Assembly (NCBI GenBank): GCA_000482145.1
Contig: AUXH01000404.1
Coordinates: 1 to 17,898 of the forward strand
Direction of reading: 5' to 3'
Source: Strigomonas culicis
Lineage: Eukaryota > Euglenozoa > Kinetoplastea > Trypanosomatida > Trypanosomatidae
Length of the DNA: 17,898 nt
The position numbers were made by a program, and so were the translations under genes. This document shows positions 1 to 8,794 of this stretch, in pieces; positions within the stretch are counted from its first letter, which is position 1, and each line of letters starts with the position of its first letter. The notes below the pieces were generated by a model. It did no database searches and was not told the DNA's origin. It was given only the letters and a program-made list of their open reading frames with translations.

Positions 1-212
1 GGCCCGGCGCCCAGGGGCCCTGGCGCCCACCCCAACCGGTTCAACCCCATTTTATTTCCCATGTCCATGTCTCATTTTTTTTTGTTCCATTTTCATCTCT
101 CACTTTCACCTTGGAAAGATGCAATTGTTAAACGGTGTTTTGGTGTATCTTCCTCTTGTCTTCTTTCGCTTCTCTTTTTTTTTTGCTACGTTTTTGATGA
201 CGACTTCCGAAG
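1..212. other. left edge: GC-rich start, then pyrimidine-rich 5' flank
   Basis: The first 50 bases are strongly C/G-rich, unlike the rest of the window, and include an imperfect inverted repeat at 6-27 (arms 6-9/24-27 and 11-16/18-23 with one bulged base). All three forward frames through it are proline-rich, so it could be the tail of an upstream gene, but nothing identifies one. From about 60 to 187 the sequence is T/C-rich, ending in a 13-base T run near 175-184. The first AG after that tract is at 211-212, touching the ATG of the next gene. I see no gene here. Confidence 0.5.
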
Positions 213-1286
213 ATGAACGAAAAAAAAGTAGAACGAGCCATGCATTATAGAGGGGGGTGTTGGATGGGCGGTATCCGGAATGAGATTAAGAGCTTGCCCA
301 TGTCAGAACTCTTTATTATTGGAACACATAACTCCGCCACGTATGACATTTCCGTGACTTCCTCCTTCGGTAGCGATGCCCCAGGCCTGTTGGGGAAAAA
401 AACCATGGGTGGAAAGTTAACGCAGCTCTTCGCAAGACCCGTTTGCGCGAAATGGGCTAAATGTCAATCTCTAACGATTCGTGAGCAACTGAACAACGGT
501 GTACGCTATCTTGATATTCGCGTTATTCCAAAATCGGAAAAAAATACAACACCGTACATAAGTCATTCCCAAGTATCGGTTCCTCTGAGAGATGTGGTCA
601 ATGAAATTGTTTCCTTTCTTGCTTGCAGTGAAAATACGTGGGAGTGTTTGGTTGTAGATCTTCAGCACCTTTCTATACCCGAGGGAATGTTGATGGACAG
701 CTTCTTATTTCCTGCACTGGAACCACTACGCGATCTATGCATTCCTAATACTGTTTCTCTGTCCACACCACTAGAGGAAATATGGAGGCGCTCCAAAAAG
801 GAACGCGTGTTTTTGGTGATAGGGAGCGAGTTTGATTCGGAAAAATACACATTTGCATTTATGAGGCACGGGGCTATTGTGTCTGACTGGAAAAATGTGC
901 AGAATTGTAACGACTTGCTTCAACGGTTTGATGAAGATCTAGCCCATCCAGTCACACATCAATCAGGAGTATTTTGTGTTACACAGGGTGTTCTAACTCC
1001 GGAAGGCAAACAAATTATGGATTCTCTTCTTTTTACCAAGGGAATTTCTACCAAATTCAACTCCATTATGGACATGGCTCGAAAGGTTAATGCACCAATA
1101 TGTAAGTGGTTCTGGAAGCGGAATAGGCATAGGAATGAAGATAACACATGTGGCAATATGCACAGGAACATTCTTATGCTGGATTATCCTCAAATAACAT
1201 CTCTGACAATAGAAGTCGATGATGGCGGCTCCTCGATAGAATGCAGCCCTGTAATAATGTGCATCTTGTTAAATTTACTGAAGTGA
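213..1286 (+). CDS. PLCXD-like PI-PLC X-domain protein
   Basis: Intact 357-residue ORF. It reads as a single PI-PLC X domain of the PLCXD type. The N-terminal W17-M18 is followed by the block IIGTHNSATY with the first catalytic-type histidine at H39. Next come TIREQLNNGVRYLDIRV (D101, R103), the second histidine H118 in ISHSQV, and VVDLQHL. The spacing and order match the family, in which two histidines and an arginine act on the phosphoinositol group, so the enzyme looks catalytically competent. There is no Y domain, C2 domain, signal peptide or clear membrane segment, and the length is usual for PLCXD proteins. It is not the GPI-specific PLC of T. brucei in any obvious way. The substrate is unproven. 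The start is uncertain: the only AG after the upstream T/C tract abuts the ATG at 213, so M10 (position 240) is an alternative that still keeps the domain. Confidence 0.85.
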   Translation: MNEKKVERAMHYRGGCWMGGIRNEIKSLPMSELFIIGTHNSATYDISVTSSFGSDAPGLLGKKTMGGKLTQLFARPVCAKWAKCQSLTIREQLNNGVRYLDIRVIPKSEKNTTPYISHSQVSVPLRDVVNEIVSFLACSENTWECLVVDLQHLSIPEGMLMDSFLFPALEPLRDLCIPNTVSLSTPLEEIWRRSKKERVFLVIGSEFDSEKYTFAFMRHGAIVSDWKNVQNCNDLLQRFDEDLAHPVTHQSGVFCVTQGVLTPEGKQIMDSLLFTKGISTKFNSIMDMARKVNAPICKWFWKRNRHRNEDNTCGNMHRNILMLDYPQITSLTIEVDDGGSSIECSPVIMCILLNLLK

Positions 1287-1403
1287 TTTTGTTTATTACG
1301 TAGTACTTTTTGTATTCTTTTCGTCGTTGCGTCTGTTTTCTCATCCTGTTACTGCTGCTATTACACTTACTGTTCAAAAATGATTCGTATTTGTTGTTTC
1401 GTT

Positions 1404-1439
<36 letters not shown>

Positions 1440-1670
1440 TCCCTCCCTCCTTCTCATGCTTAAAGCACCAGCAGTGCTTTGTGTTTGTTTTTTCATCGGA
1501 AAGCGAACTTTTTTTTGCCTTTCTTTCTGTTGCTGCTTTTTTTTTCTTCTTCAGAGAAATCGCACTCATTGTAATTAACACCGAATTGGAAATTTTGAAA
1601 GGATAAAAACAATTCATTCTGTTGTTGTTGTTGTTGTTGTTGTTTTGTGTCTGCTTTGATCTCTATTGCG
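1287..1670. other. intergenic: polypyrimidine tracts, (CT)n, (GTT)n, trans-splice acceptor
   Basis: No gene. It holds a (CT)n run (1406-1434), a CCCT-rich stretch (1436-1450), a T/C tract (1507-1552) and a (GTT)n run (1620-1644). The best spliced-leader acceptor is the AG at 1553-1554, directly after TTCTTCTTC. It would give a 5' UTR of about 116 bases that contains the GTT repeat. Confidence 0.6.
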
Positions 1671-2888
1671 ATGAAGTTAACTCGACAAGCCTTCCTTTCA
1701 GCTTCCTCCATTCACTTCCTTTTTAAGTCAAGTGGGTGCATTTTTGGAAAACCCCATTTTAATCTTTCCAAACTACCTGCACATTTGAGAAGCGAATTCG
1801 ACTCTGAGAACAACATGCATTTTCTTCAATATTTAGCTGGGTGTCGAAAGGACAAAGCAGAAGTTATTGTAGAGCCGCTTTGGGCTCATAAAGTGAGTTG
1901 GAAGTGCTCAACTTGCGGGTGTACGTGGTCTGCTAGACCAGCCGACCGATTAAACCCACAACGATCGGATGCCGCTTCTTGCCCGTCTTGTAGACTGCAG
2001 AAGAGCACGAAACACACACTTCCACAAGGAAAAAAGGCCTGTTGCGGTTCGCTTGTTGACACCTATCCTCTCTTGGCGTCACAATGGGATCTGATACGTA
2101 ATAACTTGCCCGTTAATGAAGTGTACACTCCTCTTCATGCTATTTCATTCAATTCTAACTCCCTTGTTTGGTGGATATGCCCATCATGCAAGGAATCTTG
2201 GCACGAAAGTGTTGTAAGCCGTGTCACGAAGTATGAAAAAGATGGAGCAGCTGTGTGCTCTTCATGTACTTCACGTGGTTTGTCGACTGGAGGTACAGCA
2301 ATTTCTACTAAAGAGAGAGGAGCAGTTCTCTCTGACGATCGTCACCTCATGGATGAGGTACTTTTGCGACCACATGAAGATCCAAGTGAAATTTCCCTCG
2401 CAAGCGAAATGGTTTTAAACTGGAAATGTAAGCGATGTGAATACGAGTACCAAATGTCCTTAGCGAACAGGACAGTACGGTATGAACAATGCCCACAATG
2501 CTGTGGAGCTGTTGTCACTCCACTGAACTCGTTGTGTATCCAGAGACCTGACGTTGTCAAGGAAGTGGCGAAAAACATATCACGCACAAAAATACTATCT
2601 ATGACTATCTATGATGATAGGGAGCTACCGTTTGTGTGTCGGTCTTGCTTGTCACCCTTTTCTATGACTGCAAGAACTCGCTGTGGCGTTCCGGAGGGTA
2701 TACCAGCGTGCCCCAAGTGTTTTCTTTCTGTATCAAAGGCTATTGGGGCACATGCTCACAACAGGAAATCCACCCACATGACACTGTCAAAAGTCATTGC
2801 AAATAATCGAAAACGAAAACTTACCTTCAATGAGATGGAAGTCACTAAGCATTTAGTTCGCCGCACAGATCGTCTCCTTCGCGACTAG
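1671..2888 (+). CDS. four-module zinc-ribbon (treble-clef) protein, probably mitochondrial
   Basis: 405 residues from the ATG at 1671; the in-frame codons upstream contain no ATG. The N-terminus (MKLTRQAFLSASSIHFLFKS) is basic, hydroxylated and free of acidic residues, as in a mitochondrial presequence. Four CxxC...CxxC modules follow: C79/C82-C104/C107, C170/C173-C196/C199, C253/C256-C274/C277 and C323/C326-C347/C350. Modules 1 and 2 have the W-x-C-x2-C-x3-W...R...CPSC pattern of the treble-clef/'probable zinc-ribbon' family (PF14311-like). Modules 3 and 4 are more diverged. Such repeats usually bind zinc and nucleic acid or protein. In kinetoplastids they would fit a mitochondrial RNA or ribosome-associated role, but that is inference. 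The C-terminus (about 365-405) is basic (NNRKRK, RRTDR) and could contact RNA. Cysteine pairs are all intact. Confidence 0.85.
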   Translation: MKLTRQAFLSASSIHFLFKSSGCIFGKPHFNLSKLPAHLRSEFDSENNMHFLQYLAGCRKDKAEVIVEPLWAHKVSWKCSTCGCTWSARPADRLNPQRSDAASCPSCRLQKSTKHTLPQGKKACCGSLVDTYPLLASQWDLIRNNLPVNEVYTPLHAISFNSNSLVWWICPSCKESWHESVVSRVTKYEKDGAAVCSSCTSRGLSTGGTAISTKERGAVLSDDRHLMDEVLLRPHEDPSEISLASEMVLNWKCKRCEYEYQMSLANRTVRYEQCPQCCGAVVTPLNSLCIQRPDVVKEVAKNISRTKILSMTIYDDRELPFVCRSCLSPFSMTARTRCGVPEGIPACPKCFLSVSKAIGAHAHNRKSTHMTLSKVIANNRKRKLTFNEMEVTKHLVRRTDRLLRD

Positions 2889-3115
2889 AGACTGTTGGGC
2901 ATCTATGGACTCTTAAGGACCAATTAATGCTGCTGGGATTATGATGTATAATGACGTTTTTTTTTTTTTGCATTGTTGTCATTATTATAACTAACCTCCT
3001 AACGTGCTGCAGTATTACACCATTTCTCTCGTATTTACTCTGTTTCTCTCTCTCTCTCTCTCTCTCTCCCTTTTTCCTCTCTTTTCGTCTTACACGTTTC
3101 TCTTCTCCTTGTCCC

Positions 3116-3117
3116 AG
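3116..3117 (+). promoter_or_regulatory. probable spliced-leader acceptor AG
   Basis: AG at 3116-3117 follows an almost pure pyrimidine tract (about 3018-3114, including a (CT)n run at 3048-3068). It lies 15 bases before the ATG at 3133. This supports 3133 rather than an upstream in-frame codon as the start of the next gene, because the upstream residues are just translated pyrimidine tract. Confidence 0.65.
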
Positions 3118-3132
3118 AGGAAGATTATTACG

Positions 3133-5919
3133 ATGGAAGACATTACCAGTACACTATACAGTGATCATGTTCCGAATGAGAGTAGCTTAGTGCTGCTCAT
3201 TTGCGAGGATGTGTTAAAGAGGAACTACCGTGTATTCACTGCATCGGAGAATGACTGTCTACACCACTGGTTTTTAGATGTAGTTGCAATGCACTGTGTT
3301 GCTCCGAGTGAAGGCGCCACCACCACCATCGCAGCAGTACCAACTTCTAGTGAGAACACTGACAACCGCATTGTACTTGGAGAAGGCGAGGTGGATTTTT
3401 CCCAAGCGTGCGAAAAGTGTCTTCACTCGGGTGAAGCGCAACCGGAACCGATTCACGTGGCTGAGCACGAAGCTGTGCCCAGTAGTGGGTTTAACACACT
3501 CCACGAGTTTGTAGCGCTGTGTTATGCGTTGGGCGGCTACCCCATGGTGTGCACCGTAATTCAAAGCGTGTTTAAGGTACTTATGCCTACCAACAGCAAA
3601 CTCGTGAGCGTTACTGTCTTGTCCAATCTATGCTGCCCCCACAGTCTTGAGGAACAAGAATCCGTTAGTGCAGTAGGAAGTATAACGAGAAGCTTTCGCG
3701 TTTTGATGAGTGTGTCATGGGCATGCGCCTCCTTTTCGCATCAAAACAGGTTGGCCAGAAGCTGTAGCGAGTGGCTCCAGATATTGCAATCCTATTTGAA
3801 GGACAAGACGTTGCTTCTACGAAAGATCCGAGAACCAAGCGTAGATGCTCTTTTTCGAACAACGACGGTCAATCTTGACAAAACGCTTAATCTTTTACGT
3901 GACATTTTTGAGGGCTGCCGAGCGTCAAAAGCAAATGAAACAGACTGCAGCCTTTCTCGCATGGATCCTGCGTCTGCTTCTCCTTGTGAACTATCCAAGT
4001 TTCTGCCCCTATCAGAGAATGTCAGGGGCGCTAATTTTTTGCAAGGCGATGCGCTGACGACAAGCACGCAGAGGCTACTGTTTGACATCACGTCCGGTAT
4101 GCTGTTGTATGTGCAGTTTTACTTGAATGTCCGGTCATTGGCCAGTGCTCGCATGTGCTCACAGATGGCTGTACTGCTAGGAAATCAGCTGCATATGCAG
4201 CACATTCTTGCGTTGGCGCACTACAGCTGCTTTGCTGTTCATTTGCACACGGGCAGTGTTCTCGAAGCTGCAGATAGTCTTTCCATTGCACTGCAGATCG
4301 CTGCAGACGAGCGAGCGGACAACCTTCATCCCGTGGCAAGCTTGTGCTACTTGGGGGCCGCGCAATTATTACTGTTTTTCCCCAGCGCAGTGGGAGGCGC
4401 CTTGCGGTCCATGCTTGCGATCGGCCTAACAGGAAGCTCCACGGAGACAGCTGCAGTTACACCGTCGACAGGCGTGCATGCCGCCGTAGCCGGAAAAGCA
4501 CCTGTGCACAACGGCGCCGATGACATGACGGAAGATGGCATCAACAATACGTATACAATTGTGCAAACGATTGCCCAGACAGCGCGCTCTGCATTGTACT
4601 TTTCCGAAAAGGAGGCCTTTCTCGCTACACAGCCTGGGCATGATTGGGTGAATATTTGCTCTGTTCTCGCTCGTGAAAGTGCATTGCTTGTTGGAGCGCT
4701 GTACGGCATTGTTGCGTCTCCCTTGATTCTTGACAGCACTACGGTGGGTGACCTCCTTCATTCCCTCAGCGAGGATGCTGCTCCGCGGACCGCAACTCAA
4801 CGGTTGACAGCAGATTCCTTTCAAGCACGGAGTGCGCTTTTGACTGAAATGATTCGACACACATCGTTACATGCACTCTTTTTGTATGAAGGCGTGGTGA
4901 ACTACCCCAGCGAGGCGGAACCGGCTGCGTTGCTGAGTATGTTTTTTTGCGCCGTTGAAACTCACTACGGCCGCAACGCGGTGGAGGTGGCAAAAACCAA
5001 TGTGCTATGTCAGGGCGTGTCCCACTTCTTGGCTGCCGCCTCGCTCGGGGAGCAGGGATATACCACTCTGGCGTACCGTCTTCTTAGTGACCTTGCTGAA
5101 AATCTACTCGCGTCCAGTCGATGTGAGGCCACGTGCAACAATGATTCTTGGTCCTTTTGGCCCCCTGAGCTATTGCTGCTACTCGTGTTTGTGCAGCTGA
5201 AGCGAGCGGAGTTGGCCTTCTATCTCCATTTCCCAGAACAAATTGCTGAAATCCAAGTGAGCCTTAATTCCCTCTGTGCTAGTCGACGATTTGTTTTTGG
5301 CTTGTTTGCTGCCCAACTCATTGAGGTGATTCTGCAGCAGTTCAAGGGGAACTACGGCGCGTGCCTTACGTGCCTTGATAAGCTAGAAACCTCTATGGAG
5401 CGTATCGGCATCGTGTCGCTCCGCGGGCACACCATTGCGCGGAGGAGCGTCTCGCTTGCTCGCATGGGCAAATGGTCAGAGATCTTGCTGCTACGTCAAA
5501 ACATAATGAACGCTGTTGCTTTCAAGATGGAGCTCCGACTTACTATAGGCACAGTCAATGCCCGACTAGAGCAGTACTTGTTATTGACAGATTCAGGGGC
5601 GGTGCTGGATCAGCAACTACTCCTTGAGCTGCTTGACAACCTTTCCGGACTTCCACTAGGACCCAGTACAGTATCTGTTCCAGAAGTCAATCCCGACAAC
5701 GCGCTAAGGAGCCTCTCATCACCAACTGCTGCGCCTTTGGTAGAAATGGTCTCCTTATACGCGACGGCGTTGCGAATCGCGTACTTGCTTGTGGAGAGTG
5801 GAAGGATTGAATTCGGCGACTTGTGCCGGTGTCTCGATGCACAGCTCGACCTTTTTTTGCGTGCACAAAGGCAGCGCCATTTAGCTACGTCACTTGATGT
5901 TCACAAGCGAATTCTGTAA
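3133..5919 (+). CDS. large helical-repeat protein, possibly APC5-like
   Basis: 928 residues from the ATG at 3133; the 43 residues that could be added upstream are leucine/serine-rich pyrimidine-tract translation and lie before the trans-splice AG. The protein is rich in leucine and alanine, with long amphipathic helices and no signal peptide or membrane span. Residues about 315-420 look like TPR-type helix pairs (a run with AHYSCF..., then EAADSLSIALQIAADERADN, then a cysteine/leucine helix). Another helical block lies near 690-810. The layout (N-terminal helical domain, then a TPR array in the middle and C-terminal part) and the segment around DSLSIALQIA recall ANAPC5, a scaffold subunit of the anaphase-promoting complex. 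This is a weak resemblance by eye. COP9/proteasome-lid type helical proteins or an unrelated trypanosomatid protein are alternatives. The gene itself is certain. Confidence 0.8.
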   Translation: MEDITSTLYSDHVPNESSLVLLICEDVLKRNYRVFTASENDCLHHWFLDVVAMHCVAPSEGATTTIAAVPTSSENTDNRIVLGEGEVDFSQACEKCLHSGEAQPEPIHVAEHEAVPSSGFNTLHEFVALCYALGGYPMVCTVIQSVFKVLMPTNSKLVSVTVLSNLCCPHSLEEQESVSAVGSITRSFRVLMSVSWACASFSHQNRLARSCSEWLQILQSYLKDKTLLLRKIREPSVDALFRTTTVNLDKTLNLLRDIFEGCRASKANETDCSLSRMDPASASPCELSKFLPLSENVRGANFLQGDALTTSTQRLLFDITSGMLLYVQFYLNVRSLASARMCSQMAVLLGNQLHMQHILALAHYSCFAVHLHTGSVLEAADSLSIALQIAADERADNLHPVASLCYLGAAQLLLFFPSAVGGALRSMLAIGLTGSSTETAAVTPSTGVHAAVAGKAPVHNGADDMTEDGINNTYTIVQTIAQTARSALYFSEKEAFLATQPGHDWVNICSVLARESALLVGALYGIVASPLILDSTTVGDLLHSLSEDAAPRTATQRLTADSFQARSALLTEMIRHTSLHALFLYEGVVNYPSEAEPAALLSMFFCAVETHYGRNAVEVAKTNVLCQGVSHFLAAASLGEQGYTTLAYRLLSDLAENLLASSRCEATCNNDSWSFWPPELLLLLVFVQLKRAELAFYLHFPEQIAEIQVSLNSLCASRRFVFGLFAAQLIEVILQQFKGNYGACLTCLDKLETSMERIGIVSLRGHTIARRSVSLARMGKWSEILLLRQNIMNAVAFKMELRLTIGTVNARLEQYLLLTDSGAVLDQQLLLELLDNLSGLPLGPSTVSVPEVNPDNALRSLSSPTAAPLVEMVSLYATALRIAYLLVESGRIEFGDLCRCLDAQLDLFLRAQRQRHLATSLDVHKRIL

Positions 5920-6482
5920 GGCACTGCAGCTTTCCTTATGCCTCGTCAGCTTTTTTCCCTGCCACTTTCTGTCTCTCTGTCTGTCATTGGTTCTCTCTTT
6001 CTCTTTCTCGTTTCTTTGGTATACTCCTTATACCTTTGCCCATGGCTGAGCGTTTGCTCTACTTCATTGTATAGACTCATTTTCTTTTTCTTTTCTCAAA
6101 AATAGATCGACGATATTAGGTTTGTAAACACACATTACTGACGCAAAGCTTTCGGATGATGCTAAATGTTGTTTTTCTTCCCTAATTTCTTTTTATTCCA
6201 GTCATTATTACACATGTCTTTTTTTTTTTTGTTAGTATGTGTGTGTGTGTGTGTGTGTGCGTGTGTGGTTGTTTCTTTTCACCTTTGTCCTTCTCTTCTC
6301 TCATTCCAGAATTGTTCTTCTCTTTTCCATCACGTTCACTCTCTCTCCTTCGTTCTGTTTTGCTTCTCTCCCCTCTTCCGATCACATTTTGCATGGACTT
6401 TGCGTGAATTGGTTCCTTGTTTAGTTTTGCTGTGGATAACATCTTTTTGAATTCTGACACAATCAATACAGTGACCCTCCTC
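5920..6482. other. intergenic: 3' UTR, (TG)n, polypyrimidine tract, acceptor
   Basis: No gene. It holds T/C-rich stretches (5955-6025 and 6270-6380) and a (TG)n run (6238-6259). The first AG after the second tract is at 6423-6424, which is the likely spliced-leader acceptor. It falls inside the coding potential that precedes the next gene, so the in-frame ATG at 6417 would be removed from the mRNA and translation should begin at 6483. Confidence 0.6.
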
Positions 6483-6881
6483 ATGGACCAAGGCAGCTTT
6501 ACTGATGTTGCGAAGAAGGCACTTGAGTTTCGCAATACTTATTACAAGCTCCTGGATTCGCCTGACCGAAGCAAAGTACTTAATTTATATGCTCCTGGGA
6601 TTGCGAACCTTTGCGAGTGGAATGGTCACAGACTTGACTCACCTGCGGCGGTCCAAGAGTACGTGAACAGCTTACCCGCAACTCATCACCAAATTGATGC
6701 TGTGGACGCACAGCCTCTTCCCGGCAACGATAAGGCCGATTCTTTTATCATGACCATCCATGGTGTTGTCACCTATGACGATGAGCATAAAAGAGAATTC
6801 TATCAACGAATGGTCATTCGACGCATTGACAATTTGTTTTACATTGTTAATGATTATTACCGCTGGCTTTCAGAAATATAA
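6483..6881 (+). CDS. MTR2: NXT1/p15 (Mtr2-like) NTF2-fold mRNA export cofactor
   Basis: 132 residues from ATG 6483. The whole length matches an NTF2-like fold of the NXT1/p15 subtype: a first helix with EFRNTYYKLLD, LYAPGIANLCEWNGHRL, then YVNSLPATHHQIDAVDAQPL, a strand with FIMTIHGVV, an acidic loop, and the terminal strands FYQRMVIRRID and FYIVNDYYRW. The pattern Y-x-G-x-A-x-L-x-W-N-G followed by LP...I...DxQP is diagnostic of NXT1 rather than of Ran-carrier NTF2. Family role: it heterodimerises with the NTF2-like domain of Mex67/TAP and helps move mRNA through nuclear pores. In T. brucei the equivalent is called Mtr2, and as I recall it sits beside the kinase PK53, as here. An alternative start at 6417 would add 22 residues but lies upstream of the likely trans-splice site. 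Confidence 0.88.
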   Translation: MDQGSFTDVAKKALEFRNTYYKLLDSPDRSKVLNLYAPGIANLCEWNGHRLDSPAAVQEYVNSLPATHHQIDAVDAQPLPGNDKADSFIMTIHGVVTYDDEHKREFYQRMVIRRIDNLFYIVNDYYRWLSEI

Positions 6882-7441
6882 AGTTAACTACGGAGAAGAA
6901 ATTCGGTGATACCAGTTTCTCCTTTTCCTTTTTTTTCGTTTCTCTGTTCGTAATAATGAAGATCACGTCGTTAAGTACTTGATAATGATAGTATATTATT
7001 TAGAATAACAGCTTACTTCTCCTTTTATCTGTATCTTTACTACTTTTCAACCTGTTGTTTTTTCTTTTCTTGTATGATGTATTGCCCTACGTTTGTCCAC
7101 CTTTGTACTTTTCCATTTTTCCTCCACCGTTTTTTTTTTTTCGCTCCTCTTTCTGATTTCTTATTAGTTCTGTAGATCCATCCCCTCGCTCTTTTTTTTT
7201 TTTGCGCACTCCCCTTTTCTTTGTCGTGTTTTGCTTACTGTTTTCTAATTAGGCATCATTTTTCTTTTTTTCCTCTCTGTTTGCGTGCATCCTTTTTTCA
7301 CTGTGTTCTCCACGTATACGTTTGGATATCATAACAGTTTTTTTTTCTTCAAAGAAATAGTAGTAGCAATACAATCAACATCATATAAACCAAGTCGCAT
7401 CAATAACAGAAGAAAAAGGAAAACCCCCAAACACACCAGTT
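6882..7441. other. intergenic: repeated T-rich tracts, trans-splice acceptor
   Basis: No gene. The stretch is extremely T/C-rich with many T homopolymers (for example near 7131-7141, 7192-7203 and 7338-7346). The last tract (7338-7350) is followed by the first AG at 7353-7354, a good acceptor, leaving a purine/A-rich 5' UTR of about 87 bases before the kinase ATG at 7442. Confidence 0.6.
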
Positions 7442-8794
7442 ATGAAAGGTAAAGATAAGAAGCCTCTAGCAGAGGATTCGTCTATATCGGACGTGTCTCA
7501 TCACAAGGCTGCTGCCAGTAAGGCATTTCTGGAAAACCATTATAGAGATTTGCTGCGAGAAACTCGGAGTGGGGGTGCCCGTTCCGTAGGCCCACGGGAA
7601 AGGGAAATGACGGCAGCAGACTTCCACTTGCTCGTATGTGTTGGCAAAGGTGCTTTTGGAGAAGTGTATGTTTGCCAGAAAAATGGTGACTCTACAAACC
7701 AGCTGTATGCCCTTAAGCGCTTACGGAAGACAGATATGATTAAAAAGAAGCAAGTGACTCACGTTCGATCAGAAAAGGACGTCCTATCAGAGGCTGCGGC
7801 GTCCAATCCGTGGGTAGTGCGGCTCTATGCAAGCTTTCAAGACCAGCAGTACCTCTACATGGTTATGGAATACATGCCGGCGGGCGATATGATTTCCTGG
7901 TTGTGTGATAAGGGCGTGTTTGACGTGGAAAGCACACGCTTTTACATTGCCGAGCTGTGTGTTGCCGTGCACAGCGTGCATGCCATGTATTTTGTTCACC
8001 GTGACATCAAGCCAGACAACATTCTCTTTGGTGTGGACGGACACATCAAATTAAGTGATTTTGGTCTGTCGAAGCGCTTCGCGCATGTGCATGATGAGCT
8101 GCTCGATTTTGAGGAGCCAGAACGCGCGAATAGCGGCGAGGTGCAGTTTGAGAGTGAGGTGCTGAATAAAGTGATGGAGTCTTGTGCTACTCCAGGGGCG
8201 TCGGCCGCCATGCCGATATCACCGGCAACTCTTGGCAGTGGTGACATTCGACATCCGAGAGATCGCTTTTTCTTTGATTCCATTGTTGGCAGCCCCGGCT
8301 ACATCGCACCGGAGATCCTGCTTCGGCAGCGGTACGGCGTTAACTGCGATTGGTGGTCTGTCGGCGTTATCATGTACGAAATGCTCTACGGAATCCCTCC
8401 GTTTTACTCAGAGGATCCACGGTCAACATGCAATAAAATTGTACAGTGGCGTGACCACCTACACTTTCATTCGGGACGTGGTATCCCAGATGAGGCTGTT
8501 GACTTCATGAAGAGACTACTCTGTGACCACAAGGACAGGATGGACTTCGACGAAATCCAAGCCCATCCCTTTTTCGCGCCGCTTGATTTGGACCATCTGC
8601 GCGAAATGCGAGCGGCTTACCAGCCTGTCTTGTCTAGTGCGTTGGACACACGGTACTTCCCTCAAATCAATAACCTGGGAGGAGAAGCCGATGACAAATC
8701 GGTACGTGAGGTGGACCCCCGAGGCGTTCTTTTTGCGGATTTTCGCTTCAAGTACAAGGGCCAAACGACTCCGGCGGCATCGAACCAGAAATAA
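7442..8794 (+). CDS. NDR/LATS-type AGC protein kinase (PK53/PK50-like)
   Basis: 450 residues with a complete kinase domain: glycine loop G68-K69-G70-A-F-G-E-V, lysine K92, helix C glutamate E111, HRDIKPDN (D188, N193), DFG at 206-208 and APE at 289-291. It is an NDR kinase because about 65 residues (212-277) are inserted between DFG and APE, and the activation segment reads FFFDSIVGSPGYIAPE with S280 at the autophosphorylation position of human NDR1 S281. A basic N-terminal helix (about 20-60) fits the MOB-binding region, and a C-terminal hydrophobic motif is present (F431-A-D-F434-R-F). The usual phosphorylated threonine after F-x-x-F/Y appears replaced by R435, and the usual TPDY is SPGY. 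Family role: with MOB1, control of cytokinesis and morphogenesis. Gene order with the Mtr2-like gene matches my recollection of T. brucei PK53. All catalytic residues are present, so it should be active. Confidence 0.92.
   Translation: MKGKDKKPLAEDSSISDVSHHKAAASKAFLENHYRDLLRETRSGGARSVGPREREMTAADFHLLVCVGKGAFGEVYVCQKNGDSTNQLYALKRLRKTDMIKKKQVTHVRSEKDVLSEAAASNPWVVRLYASFQDQQYLYMVMEYMPAGDMISWLCDKGVFDVESTRFYIAELCVAVHSVHAMYFVHRDIKPDNILFGVDGHIKLSDFGLSKRFAHVHDELLDFEEPERANSGEVQFESEVLNKVMESCATPGASAAMPISPATLGSGDIRHPRDRFFFDSIVGSPGYIAPEILLRQRYGVNCDWWSVGVIMYEMLYGIPPFYSEDPRSTCNKIVQWRDHLHFHSGRGIPDEAVDFMKRLLCDHKDRMDFDEIQAHPFFAPLDLDHLREMRAAYQPVLSSALDTRYFPQINNLGGEADDKSVREVDPRGVLFADFRFKYKGQTTPAASNQK

Noticed and set aside
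3004..3132. In-frame upstream extension of the 928-residue protein (43 codons).
   Set aside because: It encodes only leucine/serine/phenylalanine from the pyrimidine tract and lies largely before the acceptor AG at 3116-3117.
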